Shown: positions 14,101 to 28,278, counted from the stretch's first letter. The stretch: 64,000 nt of DNA from Sipunculus nudus (GCA_026874595.1 CM049311.1:10199676-10263675); one strand, 5' to 3'. Notes: generated by a model not told the origin, from the letters alone. Made by a program: numbers and translations.

Positions 14101-17100
14101 ATTATACTTTCACACTAATAAATACATGAATATCATATGAATTAAAACAGAACATAAATAAACTTTTACTAATTTTTGACCTGAGCCATGCAAATCTGGG
14201 TTATTTGTTTTTACTCAGTGTGAATATGTTATGTCTAACTCTATTAAACATATCTCAGGAAAGTGTTTTACAGATTTCTGTCTGAACCTCTCAATATTTC
14301 TGACTTGTATATTATCTGAACCTTCTCAATATTTCATTACAAAACCTTAAACTCTGCAATGATGGATTCCCATTTCAAATTCATACTTGTGAATAATGTA
14401 ATAACCCAGAGACTTACCTTTGATGAAGAAACACGAGTGCCTTAAACATGAAGTAACATCAAAAGTCATTTAAATCTTCTTCACTGATATCTCTTCCACT
14501 TCTTTCACATTATGTGAATCAGACAAATTTCTGTCGGATTCTCAATCTCTGCCAAACCTCCAGGAATTAGACCAGCCCTTATAATTTGTACATCCTGCCT
14601 ACTTTGAAACTTTACTTTGATAAAAAAGTTAAACATTGATTCCCAAGCTGATTAATGTTGATTACTTACAATGTTCCAATACATAAATACAAAACCAAAT
14701 CTTGTTTCACATGAAAGAGGGATATAATCCAATAGCAAAATACAAACCATTCACTAATTTTGTTATTTACCAATGAAATGAACATCTGTTGAGAAAATGC
14801 GATGCGGACAAACCCTGCCAGCGTTGACTAATCCTTAATGAACAGTTATATCTACAAGAAATCCTCCAGTGGTTTTGTTCAAGATGAAAGCCACAAACAA
14901 ATGAAACTGAATACACAATCGCAAAAAACAAATGACCAGACTAATTGTATACGACAGCACGTCTTCAAGAAGAATCAAGAAGAACTCAGCTCTTTGAAGT
15001 TGGGACTTGGATCAAAATTGGTAAATTCTACTGTGGTATTGAGTTAGACAAGGCATTCAGCAAATACAGTCTGTCTCCCATGGAAACCTGGTGTCCGATA
15101 GCAACCACACTCATCAACCATAAGTTACAACATGATCAATGCAATAGTCCTTGACAACCATCACTGGAAACATGATCCATAGAGCAAGTGTTGATGTATT
15201 TTCTAATCATATAATTTTTGGGGGAAATATACTTTTTCATATTATCTTGGTTATACAGTTTTTGTTTGTGTTTTAACACTAAGCAATATGAAATAAAGCA
15301 TTTATGACACATGATGTAAAACCTTATTGCAAAACAAAATGCAACACTTTCCCCTCCTACCGTGTTGACACTACATTAATATAAGCACTATCTGTGTAAA
15401 TGGGAAAAAACATTGTTTGCTATCTCTTTGGCCATGAGCTGCATGCTGTACTCTGACATTGTTTCATATGTTACATTTGTAGTACATTTTTTTTGTTGTT
15501 TGCAGTTCTCTAGAACATTATAGTGATAATATTTTCTGGTATATTATAGTTGAATATCACAAATGAGAAAATTCCTGAGACACATGATCTTGCATTATTT
15601 TTACAGACTGTATTGTACATCAAAGGGACTAATGTTTCCTTATTTAAAACATACACCCTTTTTATAAATACAAGTACAGCCAATATTCTCATTAGTTTAG
15701 CCATTTCAGATAAAAAATTAAATTATACATGAGTCATTCATAACTAGCCAAACAGTTGTTTGTACTAAGGCACCTGCTTAATAATTACAATATTAATGTT
15801 CCTACTGGAGTTTAACAGGAAACCACAGAAGATTATTTTTATTACAAAATGTGACAAGCTGATATTCCTTTGGAGAAAATTATTAACAGACTGACGTACT
15901 AAAGCAACTGAAAATGACACAGACTTGTACTCATACCCACAAATAATGCTCTCTTTTGAACCTTGAACCTGGGGTTTGCTATGTAGACCACCAAAGGTGT
16001 GAACACGGGCATCAGTCTATTTTTCAACCGATGACTCAATCACACTGCATGAAGATTCCTCTCTGCCGCTAGTTCACACTGAGGCAGCCGTCAGTACCTC
16101 GGCGTAATTTAAAGTTAGCAGTTACACGTGGGGTGCTGCATGTTAACAGCACTGGCGGACATATTTATCTGCCTTGTGTATGTCTACAGGCACATGCAGT
16201 TTGTAAATCAGTAATTTCGTGAAAATGCCATTTACAGTTTAAAACCAGCTATTTCAAGAAAATATGTCAATGTGAAGTGTTTGATGCAGTAAAGTCTTGA
16301 CAACATCACAGTAGTTTTTAAAACCCAAACACCTGGAAAATGCTGAGGTACAGCTTATAAAGCAGGGGTTATTAATAGCAAATGGGTAACATGCCCCATT
16401 GCCTAATTTTATTGTGCAGGGCCTGATTTTCTTGTAAATTGGACCTTAGTGACAACTTGTCACTTAGTAAGTAACCCAATCACTGTCAAACAAGAGTAAA
16501 ATTTGCTGGACCTTGACGAACACTTGTTGTGCTGTTTTTTTTTTTAAGTGTGGAAGGTTCAAATTAGATTTTTATCTTTAAATATAAAGATAAATTCAGC
16601 ATACTGTTATAAGGAGTGGTAAACCTATAATTTTGACATGCCACATGTGACATGCAAAATGGCTTTCCCTATGAGCTGTTTTGAGAAACTATGAGAAATA
16701 AACTTATCAGGGTTTGATAAGGGCATGCAACACAAAAATACATCAAAAGTACAGCGTTGAGGTGAGAATCTTTTTGTTCAGTGAGTTTGGTGGCAAGGGA
16801 ATGTGTATTGAGACAAAGGTTTCTGTGGAATAACACTTTTCTGGAACACACCCAATTCCTCAAATTATAGGATTTCTATAAAGGCTGAAACAAGCTTTGC
16901 AGTTTTAAAACTTTCAACAGTTTATTATATGACACTGTGAATATTAGTGACCACAAGTATAAAACTCTAGATATAGCATCCAGCATGATCAGACAGAAAT
17001 CCTTTTTATATCTTCATAAAAAAAGTAAACCATGTTGGGTGATTATTACCAAGAAAGTGTGTAAATATCTCATTCATTTCAATTTTCCTCAAAGTATACA

Positions 17101-20100
17101 CAACAGTTAACAAGATAATACATTGTCCACATGAGGAAACCCCCCTGACATGTAAAGTACACCTCTTTACAACCTCATGGAGAGATAATCCCCTTTACAT
17201 GAGGGTTAGGATCAGGTAAACAAAAGCCACATGACTGAAAAGATGACCTCATGTGACCTGTTATACACCTAAATCTGCAAACAACTGGTATGTTCCTGGA
17301 GTGAAGAGGAACTACACCATTCTGACTGTATATAATCTCTCACAACTTTGGTTGGCAGCAAAGAAGAAATACATTTGGTTGAGCCTCGGAAATTAAGTGA
17401 AACTGTATAATAATAATTATTATTTCAAACAGGAACATTACCTGCGAGAAGAAAATTCTGATATATCATCCCCATACCAGTCACACCAAGAAAAGGGGAA
17501 AAATTATTTTAGGATTATAACTTCAGAATTCCTTAACTTAAAATCATTATCTTTATTAGTAGAAATACTTAAATAATTTAGTTTATATTTATATTGTATA
17601 TATTTTTAAGATTAATTAATTTTTTTAAAAGGATATAGCAATCAATTCTCTATGTGTTCTGCATGCTACATTACTTTATATCTGACAGAAGTTCGTCACT
17701 TATTTGGACTATAATACAAGCATTTGATACATTACTAAAATGTGATTTTACCACAATTTCAAAGTACTTTGGAATATAGAAAAGAGAAAAATTATTCAAT
17801 TCTGCACTGTGTTCCTGTTTCAAAGTGTATTCTAATCTTTATAAGCTTGCACACCTCAATTTCCTGAAAACTACATAATGAGTAGATTCAATACAAAGGA
17901 CCAGCCAGACAGACTGTACTAACACTACAGATCAATAAAAAAGGTGGATTTGTCCCGCCCTGACCACCCACAAGACACGCTAATGTTGACCCACTATTAC
18001 TGGCGCCACCTCTGGTGTTTGTTGATCCTGTTAGCCCATTAAGATGTCCTTTGTGTCAGCAAGCTTGACCAATAATATTGCCCGTTCTTGCCGATAATGA
18101 GAGTCTCTGTGGCAGATAATCGGAAATTTTCATACTTCACTGACCAAAGCCAAACTGTGAAATAACCAAAATCATCATTACTCACTCTTATGCAGGTTTC
18201 AGGGCTTTTGTGTCAATGAGTGATAATCTGAGCTGATGATTTTAGTTAGGTTAATAAGATATCTCAAACATCATAATATTCAACAAATGCACTTATAGAG
18301 CACACACCTCCACTGAGCACAACTTTTCCTTTAAATATCTCAAACTTCTCAACAAAATTAAATGGAGTAACAATAAATTTTGAGATTTTCTGTCATGTGA
18401 AAATGTACCAAACACAATCCTCAGTCCACATGTACTGCTAATCCAGGTCATATTGGAAATTTGTTCTGATTTTTGTTGGCTTTAGACTCAATTATCTTCA
18501 ATTTTTTTATCCAGAACCTTTTGCAAATTTCCTCTTGTGGACAGTAAGCAAACAGTCTTAATAACCAAAGTTGAGTGACTGAAAGTATGCGTTTTTAAGT
18601 TTTCAGTGACCATGACATTTGACCAATTTTAATAAAGGACAGGAGGTTTACTGATCATCAATCTTTTCCTTTTAGAAAAAAAATACATTCAAAATTCTGA
18701 CCCATAAACAAATAATTAAATGTACAGGTAGGGCATGTTACCGATTACCAAATTTCTTTGAACTCTCAGATTCTATTTATAGCAAGAAATAAATGATCAG
18801 GCAGCCATTGGTAGAAACAGAATCTTTGTCCAATTTTGCAATATATAATTAATTTGATAAAAATGTCGCATAAAAATAACTTATGATACAAAGAAATTTC
18901 CAGCCTTCATTGAAAAAAGTATTTGCTAATCACTGAATGCATTAGTGATATAAGAAATAACACATTCTGGACATATCTGTTTGAACCTTAGTCCCTCTGG
19001 AATATCAAGTTAGGTGTAAACCAAGCAAACAGGATTAATAACGGATGAGTAACCTAAAAGTAATCATCCATTCCTTGCCAACGAATGTCATGAATTCTAA
19101 TTTCTCAACCGTAAGACAATTTAAATATTGAACAGGATATGAATAGAAATGTGGAGCAAGTCTATTTTTACCACTACTAGTGTATCATAGTTCTGGGGTA
19201 TTGAGTGTGAACAATCAGGAAAAAAAGACTTCAATGCAACAGTTCTCATTCCGCTGTGAGGCATTCAATTCAGTCTATAGTTCTTTGTATATTTACACTG
19301 TATATACAAACTAAAGGGAATGATCAAGTTTTTATATGTGCTTGATTTCTTTTATCGTCAATCTCTTGATCACCGAACTGCAGTGAGAACCAACTTGTAT
19401 ACTTAGCTGGGAATCTTGCAGGGATTTAAAAGACTTCAGTTGAAACCTGGCACACTTTTCCAAATTATAGAATCACAATTTCATTCTAAACATGACTCAA
19501 TTATGCGATGCCTGTGATGATCAATTAGTAAATTTCTGAACTTCCTTTATCACTCACTGGGAGGAAAGCCAGCAGAAAACCATGAAAGAATTCCCCCGAG
19601 TTTCACAGACTTGCAGTTAATTGGTTACAATAATATTCAAATAAATAAAATTTGAATTTGGCATCCATAATCTCATTTCATGCCCAACCTGAATCCAATA
19701 CAAATGCAAATATGATAAAAAAATAATAAATTATTCCATCTGAATACACACAAGAACCTGAATGGGATGGACAATGAATATTAAATATGGCATGATTGAA
19801 TCATTTGAATGCTGGCTTTTATAGCCAGGGATATCAAACCCCTTCAACTTGATAATCAGCTATGGTCATGCACCGAAGCTTAGTCAAAGTTCCCAGACTT
19901 TTCAATGATATTCACAGAATTCCATGGAACAAATAATTGGAAATCTTTCCTGACTCAAAGGTATATAAATATAAGAGTAAGGATAAATATCCCAACAATC
20001 ACCTAAAGATTACGAAAATACAAGAGAATGTGAAAAAAAGGACCCAATTAAATATAAGTTTTTTCATCAATGGGAAAATTGGTTGTAAAAATCACCTTTA

Positions 20101-21589
20101 TGTATAAGTCCTGAAATCCACTCTTTATCACAACGTTGCTTATTAAAAGCAGTTATTTAGTGTGAAGCTAGTTATTATTTATCTGTAAAGCCTATTCTCT
20201 GCAATTCATACAAATAAATATACAAAAGAAAATACATTTAAAAATCCATAGAAAAATCATTGTAATTGAATAGGTTATTAAATATATGATTCTAAAAAAA
20301 CTGAAATATATAAAATACATTTTTGCTGAATCAATTTATGATTTATTTTATCCACTGAAATGAGTGTTAGCAAACTGTTAAAATTTATAGCCTTTCGTGA
20401 GAAGTGTAAAGGAATAAAGTCCAATTAACCCTGTTAGAATTAATTCTTCTGATTATAACAAAACCTATCCACTGATTCTTGCTGATAACAGCTGATCCTC
20501 AACAAACATATTTCACTTTTTATCAGTACATCCAAACCACAGGTCATGTTTCTAGTGCTCTGTATGACCCTTAAAGCCTGTTATAGTTTTTATCAGCCGG
20601 TGCTTGAACCTGCCATCAGACGAGGCCTTCACTGCGAGCCTTTCATCTCCTGCCAGGTGAACAAGTTTGTTCAAGGCTGGGGGTCAACGAGTACATTACC
20701 TCCTTATTAGCTGTGTGTCTATCACCGCTGGTTGGTTGTAGTAATACTAGAAAGTGTTCATGTAAATAACCCTAATATTTATAACTGTGCCTGGAGAACT
20801 GGTTGGTCAGACCATTTACCACAAAAGATTTCTTACTCTGCACACCTGAAGGGTATACTGTGTTTTGATACAAGCATACTAATGCCATTCATAAAACTTG
20901 TAACTTGTTTATTTATTAGAAATAATAATGGTTAAATCAGTTTTTTATTTACCATGTATTTAGCAGAAATCTCTGGGATACTGTTGTCATCGCAACATTT
21001 TCCTTGAAGGATATACTATAGATTTCACCAAGCACCTTATTTTATCATACAATCAACAGCTGTTGTAATCATAATGAGCTTGAAAAGTTTTAAACAGTTT
21101 GTGACCAGGGCCAAACACATCACACATACTGCCTTATTTCAGTAGAAAATAACAAGGGACCTATGGGTCACTGTGCTCAGCTGACGTTAACCTTGAAGGT
21201 AAAAATGTAAAATAATATCAAATGGAGATAAAGTGTAAGAGGAAGAGGTAATAATGGCCATGGTTGGTTTATATGATTGGTTTGTATTGATGAGCAAGAA
21301 ATTGTTGCAAATAATATTTTGTGACCTGACCATGTGTTTCCTAATGTTGAAACTGAAGCATGTGAGCAGTTTGTGAACAAATGATCTGTACAATTACCAT
21401 GATCATTAGTTGGCTTTTCGATTAACTGTTGACATTTCAGTAGTTTACACTTTTGTTCAATCGAATCTTTTTTTTGTATAATATATATTATTAAATATAT
21501 TTTTTTTTTTTATGAAATGTATACAGTTGAAATATAACTAATTAACAACATAAAACATGGCAAACAAAGCCTGATCTCAAATTCTGCTG

Positions 21590-22030
21590 ATGCAGGAAAA
21601 TAATGAACAAATGTTTGTGATAAATCCTCATTTTTTTATCACATCAATTTTTTTAATTTAAGTTTATATTTCTATACATTTTCAATATAACATATATAGC
21701 TGAATATAAAAGTTGATTCATAATTCTCAATTGCATCATCATAAATCTCAATCTTGTCAGATAACACCACATCATGCATACAAATGTTTATTATTTTTTA
21801 CCACAAAAATATATCTTTTAAATCTGCAAAACAATATCTAAAAAAAATATTTGATTTAGATTTCACAATTTTTAATTGTGTCTTTATTTATCCATAATGT
21901 GCTTCATATTTTATCATAATTTAAGCATACTGATGGGTTCCATTATGATTGGTAAAATCATTTAAAAGAAAAATGATTTCTTTAAAAATGCTACATTACA
22001 CAACATTTCATCTTCTGGATTACACCTTGA
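21590..22030 (-). repeat. Dispersed repeat, inverted copy of 27,450-27,905 (family B)
   Basis: Its reverse complement has TAATCCAGAAGATG, then TGTAATGTAGCATTTT, AAAGAAAT, AACCCATCAGT and ATTGTGAA in the same order as the copy at 27.45-27.9 kb. Identity is patchy, so both copies look old. No coding capacity. Confidence 0.55.
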
Positions 22031-22141
22031 ATTACTTTTTCAAGGAAAGTTTTTGCATATCAGAGTGGAAACAGCATTACAATTAAGGAGATACAGTGAA
22101 AACAATAACAATACTGCATAACACTTGGTGGGTTGGGTTTG

Positions 22142-22142
<1 letters not shown>

Positions 22143-22187
<45 letters not shown>
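22143..22187. repeat. Homopolymer run of 45 G
   Basis: Uninterrupted G run. The glycine or proline 'reading frames' across it are artefacts. The length is probably unstable and could be an assembly or sequencing estimate. Confidence 0.9.
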
Positions 22188-22188
<1 letters not shown>

Positions 22189-22479
22189 CATTGGGGTGGT
22201 GATATGAGAATAACTGTACACCTGTCACAGCAGGGGATCTCCCCCAGTGACTGTAACAAATCAGAAACCCTGGCATAGCTGACTTCCAGTGACATGGAGT
22301 GGGACCCTGCATCTGTAATCTGTCAACAAAGCAAATGACTATAATAGAGCCTCAAGAAAAAAATCAATAACTAGCTTAATTTTCAAGCTTTTACTTCCAA
22401 ATTTCAGATTTAAACAAATTAAATATTTATGTTTACATGCTGTGAAAATAAAATCAATGGTACTTACAGGAAAAAAACG

Positions 22480-23087
22480 TGCCATGGTCAAAGTTGGGCA
22501 AAATTTAAGGTACTGATTTTATTTTTATGCTAATTACTTAAAAAAAATAAACAAAATTCAGATCTAATTTTGGGTAAACAATTGAATCTTAATTAAACAT
22601 AGTTATATACTTGGGAAAACAGACTCTAGTTTCAAAATTTTTCATGTTAAGTGAGTAAATATTTTTCCTGATTTTTTACAAAGTCCATTATGTTTGGGCC
22701 CATAACTTAAAGAATTTATACTTAACAGACTTAATTTCTGGCATGTACATAGGAACTATATAGAAGAATATTTATGGTAAATTTGAGGAAAAACAGATTA
22801 GTGGTTTTGATATTAGGCAGTCCTGAAGTGTGAAAATAGGATTTTAATAAAAAATTGAGGTTTTTCCTTAATTTCTAAAAGGAATGAAGTCGCAAAGACC
22901 CAGTTTTCGGCTTGGTAGGAGATCTTGGGGACATCTAACATTATGCTGAATTTTGGATTCCTAGGTCTTACGGTTTCAAAACGTGCCACATCTACGGACG
23001 GACGGACGGACGGACAGACGGACGGACGACGGACAATGGACCACGACTTTAGCTCAGATGACTTATAGTCAGCTGAGCTAAAAACTC
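22480..23087. repeat. Dispersed repeat ending in an ACGG array and a hairpin terminus
   Basis: AT-rich body with internally repeated motifs, then an (ACGG)n array at 22,994-23,034, then an imperfect hairpin (TTTAGCTCAG...CTGAGCTAAA) at about 23,048-23,085. The terminal ~65 bp recurs in reverse at 27,389-27,455 with only a few mismatches. I recall such ACGG-plus-hairpin repeats from bivalve genomes; class unknown. Confidence 0.6.
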
Positions 23088-26000
23088 AAAGAAGAGGACA
23101 TCACAAGCTGGCTAAAATTGTATCCATCATTACCTTTTTGTAATCACTAATGCTTAGAGGGCCCCCAAGAGTTCCCTCATTTAAATTCAACATATACTGG
23201 AAATCTATTTATCAGTTTTAAATATGATATTTATTAACCTAGAGCACACCGTTTCTGTGGCAACTGTTGAAAGATTAGTTAAGATAAAACAAAAACTAAT
23301 TCAGATAAGACCTGTCATGTAAAAATAAAGTGTCATGCAGATTATGTCTGTAATATAAACTGAAAATCTGAACACACTAAACTGTAAATGTGAGAATCTC
23401 CAAGTCTGTTTCACATATGAGTCACAGCAAGAGTTGGTGAGAACTAGATATATGAGGGGTATATTGTAGGGGTACTTCAGGGGTATTATATGAGGTACTT
23501 TCATCCCTGGACTCAATGACACTGACCACAGCCCTATGAGAATGGCTGTGGTGTAGGGGTGTGTCAGCTAAATTACAGTACACTAGACTACTCACAGATA
23601 CAATCAGAGGCTAACCGTGAATGGCAATGTCAACGTCCTGGTGACACCACAGTTATTTGTGAGTCTGATCTGGCACTTTGGCAATAAGCTGAAAGCTGGC
23701 CATGAAGATATTATCTGTCATATAACAATAAGCTGGCTGAACCACCATGAGTAAAGGGTCTCCTCAATAGAACTTATGATTACCAGGACAATGATTTAAA
23801 CAATGGCCACTTCAGTATGTCTTATCTCTCATGATGAACTGGGAAAGATATCTCAAGCAAAGCAAACTTAAGCAATCTGAGAGGACTTATTTTACAGTCA
23901 CAATGGCCTTATTTTAACCTAATGAATACACAAGTTGTGATTTCATCATATCTTAAATAAGACTGTCCCTCAGCACAGGGACAGTCAAAAGTTCTTCAAG
24001 CGAACCAAAAACCAGCCCTACTAGGTTTGCCCCTTTTTCCTGATATTAACTTTAATTAATACATATGGGGTCTATATCCCATTTCCTTCCCCTCCATAAG
24101 AATAAGGTAAATCTGTTTAGCAGTTTTTGCATAATCATGCCAAACATACTAACATACACAAACACAGTGAAAGCATGGCTAGCAGACATTAACCCAAATT
24201 TGCATTTTTTTCTTTAACTGCAGGATTTAATTTAAAACTATTTTATTAATGCCTTGATAGTTAGCAAAATGACATAAATGGAAATTAATGGAACTAAAGT
24301 CCAGATTAAAGAATAATATCCCACCTGGGAGCAATCTTCTCTGAAATCATTCAAGGCTTGCTAATCATAAGGTGTTAGGTTAATCCCTAATAAAGCAAGG
24401 GCAAAGTCCAGAAGACACATATAACAGCTGTAGTGAATAATGTATGGTAATTATCAGACTTTGACAGAGGTGTGTCAACATTTCCAGGACTAGAGGGAAG
24501 AATAAAATGGAAATATAACTGTATATACTGACAGTGCAGGGGGCCATGTGCACATGTTGTTAACAAGGTTAAGCAAATACATCTGGGGGAGGTGTTTGAA
24601 GATGCGGATTTTATGACACAAGTGGCCACATTTCATGTGCCCCAGCCACCAGCACTAATTGGTGGCAGGCCTGGACACTGACAGGACAGCCCCTGCTTTA
24701 AGTTACAGCTGATATCATAATCATTATGAGCTGACATAAATAACCACTAAACACAGATGACTGAAACTGTCACATCATATAGCTTAACTTCTGCTACATA
24801 TTTGCTACATATATCAACATTTATATCAAAATATATATCAATATGTGCATGTGTTAATTGATACAATAGATATAGGTGTTGAGTTGAGCTAATTCCTTAT
24901 TTACTATAAACAAATGCATCACTACAGGAAGGTACAGGGAATTGGAAATATGTAAATGGAAATAGAAACAGGGACATATAATATTCATGGTTTTATCTAG
25001 TTGAAATAGTTGTCAAGGAATGAACATTACAGATATTTGTTAAATATATATACTTCATTTTAAAAGGATATATAATTTTCACAAATTTAATGTTACTCTA
25101 AGTTTTATATGCTTCAAAATATGTTTTGAACATCAAAAAGTATATGATAATTTATCATTTCCCTTTCATTAACAATATATATTATATATCATATATTAAA
25201 TTTAGTATATATTATTAAAGGTTAACTTCTGGCTAGTTTTCTTTTTAACTAGAACATCATACATGGAAAGAACATTATCATGTATGTAAATATTATCAAT
25301 ATACTAAATATTCTCTAATCAAATATATAACACATAATATATGAAATTTACATACAGGTTATAAAGTCTTTCAAATACTATTTACATACTCTTTTTGTAT
25401 CTTCCAATTTTTGATTGATGATAAACTGATCATTTTCAGAAAAAGTATGTCCATCTCTCATGCCGAAGTTCAAATTTTCAAACCAAAAGACTGTTTAAGT
25501 TTCAAAGCTGTGCAATAAGATGGATTTAGTCAGAGCAGGAAATGGACCCATACATTAAGTGTCTGTACCAACCCTGTGACCCTCAAATTATTGATAGTCC
25601 AACGTAACACGCAATAATTCACCTGGGTTCTTCATCTATCACTGAGAACGTCTACAGCAATGCAAGATGAAAAGGAGACCATCCTTCTCCAAAGTGGTAC
25701 CAATTACATGACTAACACCAGTCTGTACAAGCAGCGAGAAAAAACATAAAAAAAAACTATTAGGTGTTTGTGGTAGCTCCCAAGGGAGGTCTATCACCTT
25801 TAACGAATCAGGAGCTAGGTTCTGAGTGCTGTAAGAACACCACTGGGTGACATCAGTATTGATGTATTCGTCTCTTGAGTACTTGGTGAACTCCACAGGA
25901 CATTTCCACAACTTTAGGACCAGGGACTTAGTGTTTGCGTTTTGCTGACCTTCACCCAAAAGTTAGGATAACAAGTAAATGACTATGTCTCCTTTTCTTG

Positions 26001-26248
26001 CGATGTTGACCTGCAGACTGACCAGAGGTCAGAGATGATCACATCAAATGAACTGCATAGACCTCTCTAGATTACTTCCATACAGAATCTATTAAGCAAA
26101 GAATCCAAGCCCCTTTGGTAACCGTCTTCGACCAGGTCATAAATTCCTGTATTTTCTTTGAAAAAATATCAAATCGTTGCATGTTCTCTTCAAGTTTTCA
26201 CAACGTGTATAAATAACCTGCAACACCCTATGACTGGGCTGGTCCACA

Positions 26249-26259
26249 CACTGAAAACC
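26249..26259 (+). repeat. Left terminal inverted repeat of the CACTA-type element
   Basis: CACTGAAAACC, an 11 bp exact inverse match to the right end, preceded by the dinucleotide CA. Beyond 11 bp the ends stay similar only through their TACTC and GAGTA words. Confidence 0.88.
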
Positions 26260-26263
26260 TAAA

Positions 26264-26415
26264 CTACTCTGAGTATACTCAGACTATACTCAACGCATAC
26301 TCAGTGAATGTCCATGGGGTTGTGTAGTAGCTATGGATACTCAGTTTCCACCAGCACAGAACATTGAGTATCCTATCCTACTCAGAGCCTACTCAGATGA
26401 ATCAGCTATGCATAC
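26264..26415. promoter_or_regulatory. Left subterminal repeat array (TACTCA/TGAGTA)
   Basis: Six TACTCA and two TGAGTA copies within about 150 bp, some as back-to-back palindromes (TGAGTATACTCA). By analogy with En/Spm subterminal sites, these are the likely binding sites of an element-encoded protein. Confidence 0.75.
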
Positions 26416-26660
26416 CCTCACTTCACCAAGAGGTGTCTCCTCTAACGACTCATAAATATGTTGCATGTATATACATCCTGCATAAATCAGTGTAGTTTTA
26501 ACAATTTCAATTTTACTTAATCTTATCTGGGCTTAATGTTGTCATGGTTATAGGACTGGCCAGCATCCGCTAGGGCTGATTACTTCTGGGTTGCTAGGTG
26601 ATTTTCATATAAGGTCACTTCTTTTATTTTGTTAATTTTGTACTGTCTTGTTCCTTATGA

Positions 26661-26726
26661 CACAAACACACACACACACAAATATATATATATATAATAA
26701 ATATATACACTGAAAACCTAAACTAT

Positions 26727-26799
<73 letters not shown>
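26661..26799. repeat. Compound (CA)n/(TA)n microsatellite
   Basis: CA repeats at 26,661-26,680 and about 26,726-26,737, and TA repeats at about 26,682-26,696 and 26,738-26,799, surround a second copy of the element's terminal sequence. Confidence 0.9.
26708..26725 (+). repeat. Second copy of the element's left terminus
   Basis: CACTGAAAACCTAAACTA is identical over 18 bp to 26,249-26,266, then runs directly into a CA/TA microsatellite. It may be a tandem duplication of the end or the remnant of a nested copy. No CA dinucleotide precedes it. Confidence 0.8.
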
Positions 26800-26804
<5 letters not shown>

Positions 26805-26841
26805 AGAAATAATAAGAATGGAATGGGAATTAAAGTTGGCG

Positions 26842-26848
26842 TATATAG
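26842..26848 (+). promoter_or_regulatory. Possible TATA box of the transposon promoter
   Basis: TATATAG lies at the start of a GC-richer stretch that ends in a strong splice donor at 27,100. Placement suggests a start of transcription near 26,875. Weak evidence in such AT-rich DNA. Confidence 0.3.
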
Positions 26849-26869
26849 CCAAGCTTTTCCTAGTCTGGT

Positions 26870-27099
26870 TAGGGTCCACACTCAGCTCTGTACACAAAGG
26901 CCACACTGGACAGCACATGCGGCAGTTACTGATAGCGTGCCCTCCCCTCCCGCCTGGCTTCAATGGGCAGTGACCAGCCAGCCTATGACTGATAGGCTGG
27001 AAGATTCAAATAATGGGGTCAGGTCCGTTGGACTGTCTGAGCTGTGGGGTCACATTCTGGTGCAGGACACAAAGAAAGCGACGCAGTTGCACTGATCTG
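26870..27099 (+). other. Candidate 5' leader exon of the transposon
   Basis: A GC-richer block inside AT-rich DNA, ending in CTG|GTGAGTATT, a near-ideal splice donor. Frames across it do not join to either gene, so it would be non-coding. Possible acceptors are at 28,787-28,788 (upstream of the transposase) and 31,686-31,687 (upstream of the accessory gene). The 5' limit is a guess. Confidence 0.4.
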
Positions 27100-27388
27100 G
27101 TGAGTATTCAGCTAGTTTTATACATTGAAATTTAAACGAAGTAATAATGTGCTGTCTTGAATTGAGTTGATGCTTATTGGTCGCCATCCACGCTATAGCA
27201 AATTACATATTATGGGAAATAGTTTCATATTGGAATAGAATGGGGGAACTGCTCTGTATATATGTGTATAGTATAAAGTATATTGTCTATTGTGTTTTCA
27301 ATGTGTTCAACATGTTATTAGTTTGCACACACGCACACTCCATGCCTTCTTTAATACAAGGTGTGCAAGCTCAAGCTTCACGCTTACA

Positions 27389-27905
27389 GTTTTTAGCTCA
27401 GCTGACTATAGGTCATCTGAGCTATAGTCATGGTCCTTTGTCCGCCGTCCGGTAATCCAGAAGATGCTATGTGATGGTAATGTAGCATTTTAAAGAAATT
27501 AATTTCCATTACAAAAATTGATTAAAATATAATTAAACCCATCAGTTTGCATAATTTGATAACATATGAGCCAAATCATGAATATGTAAAGGTGCAACTT
27601 AGAATTGTGAATTCTGAATCAAGTTTTAATTTCAGATATATATTGTGTTGCAAATCTAAAAAAAAATATATTTTGTAAAATGTTTTGCAAATTAAAAAAA
27701 AATTTATAAAAATGTTAATACATCTATTTGCATAATTTAATGTTACCTAGCTAAATAAGCTATCAATGTTGGTGCAATTTAGAATTGTGAAAAACTTAAA
27801 TGTTCATATATATTATTTTGTAAATGTATAGTAAAATATATAACCTTGAAAAAAAATGATGTAGTAAAAATATTAAAGCAAATTTTAACATTTGTTCATT
27901 ATTTT
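27389..27905 (+). repeat. Dispersed repeats nested in the transposon (hairpin end plus family B)
   Basis: 27,389-27,455 matches the reverse of the hairpin/ACGG end at 22,994-23,087. 27,450-27,905 matches the reverse of 21,590-22,030. The block sits between the leader exon and the transposase gene, where an insertion would be removed as intron. Confidence 0.55.
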
Positions 27906-27914
27906 CATCCTCAG

Positions 27915-27933
27915 TGGAATGGGAATTAAAGTT
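27915..27933 (+). repeat. 19 bp direct repeat of 26,819-26,837
   Basis: TGGAATGGGAATTAAAGTT occurs at both places, the second copy starting just after the nested repeat ends. It may record a local duplication. Confidence 0.7.
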
Positions 27934-28278
27934 ATTTGCTTTCTTTTTCCATCTTTCTGTCTGTTTCAGATATTTAATTATTATCTATAAACTTTTTACT
28001 GTAAGTATTGTTGACTTAAATTTCTATTCTGTATGTATATGCAAGGGTGCTGTAACTCCCAGCATCCCCTTCCCCCACCCCACTGTGTCCTTGCTCCTTG
28101 GCACTGTGAAATTGTGTAATATCACAGATCTGGTATGGATGTATTCCATACACAAGACGGGTGAATCATGATATGTATCTTTAAATTTAAATGCTCTCAG
28201 ATTCATTCAAGTTCTCAAACTCCTCCATAATCTAAGAGGACAATTAAAACTACTGACCTTCATCTTATTATTTGAACA

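Larger units (their letters stand above)
3551..26248. other. Gene-free AT-rich region (likely first intron of the SIAE-like gene)
   Basis: Open frames here are short, lack recognisable domains and have no convincing phased splice partners. Content is AT-rich non-coding DNA with repeats that are listed separately. Slightly GC-richer stretches near 12.2-12.5, 13.0-13.5 and 17.9-18.2 kb have no visible function and could hold conserved non-coding elements. Confidence 0.55.

Noticed and set aside
18592-18612. GTTTTCAGTG resembling the transposon's right end
   Set aside because: No GG before it, no subterminal TACTCA array and no partner end; likely chance.
22040-22312. Poly-proline/poly-glycine frames
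   Set aside because: Produced by the 45-base G run.
25639-25959. 106-codon minus-strand frame
   Set aside because: No domain, no start context and no neighbouring exons that fit.
26823-27095. 90-codon frame in the transposon's leader region
   Set aside because: Ends four bases before the splice donor and has no domain; treated as leader.
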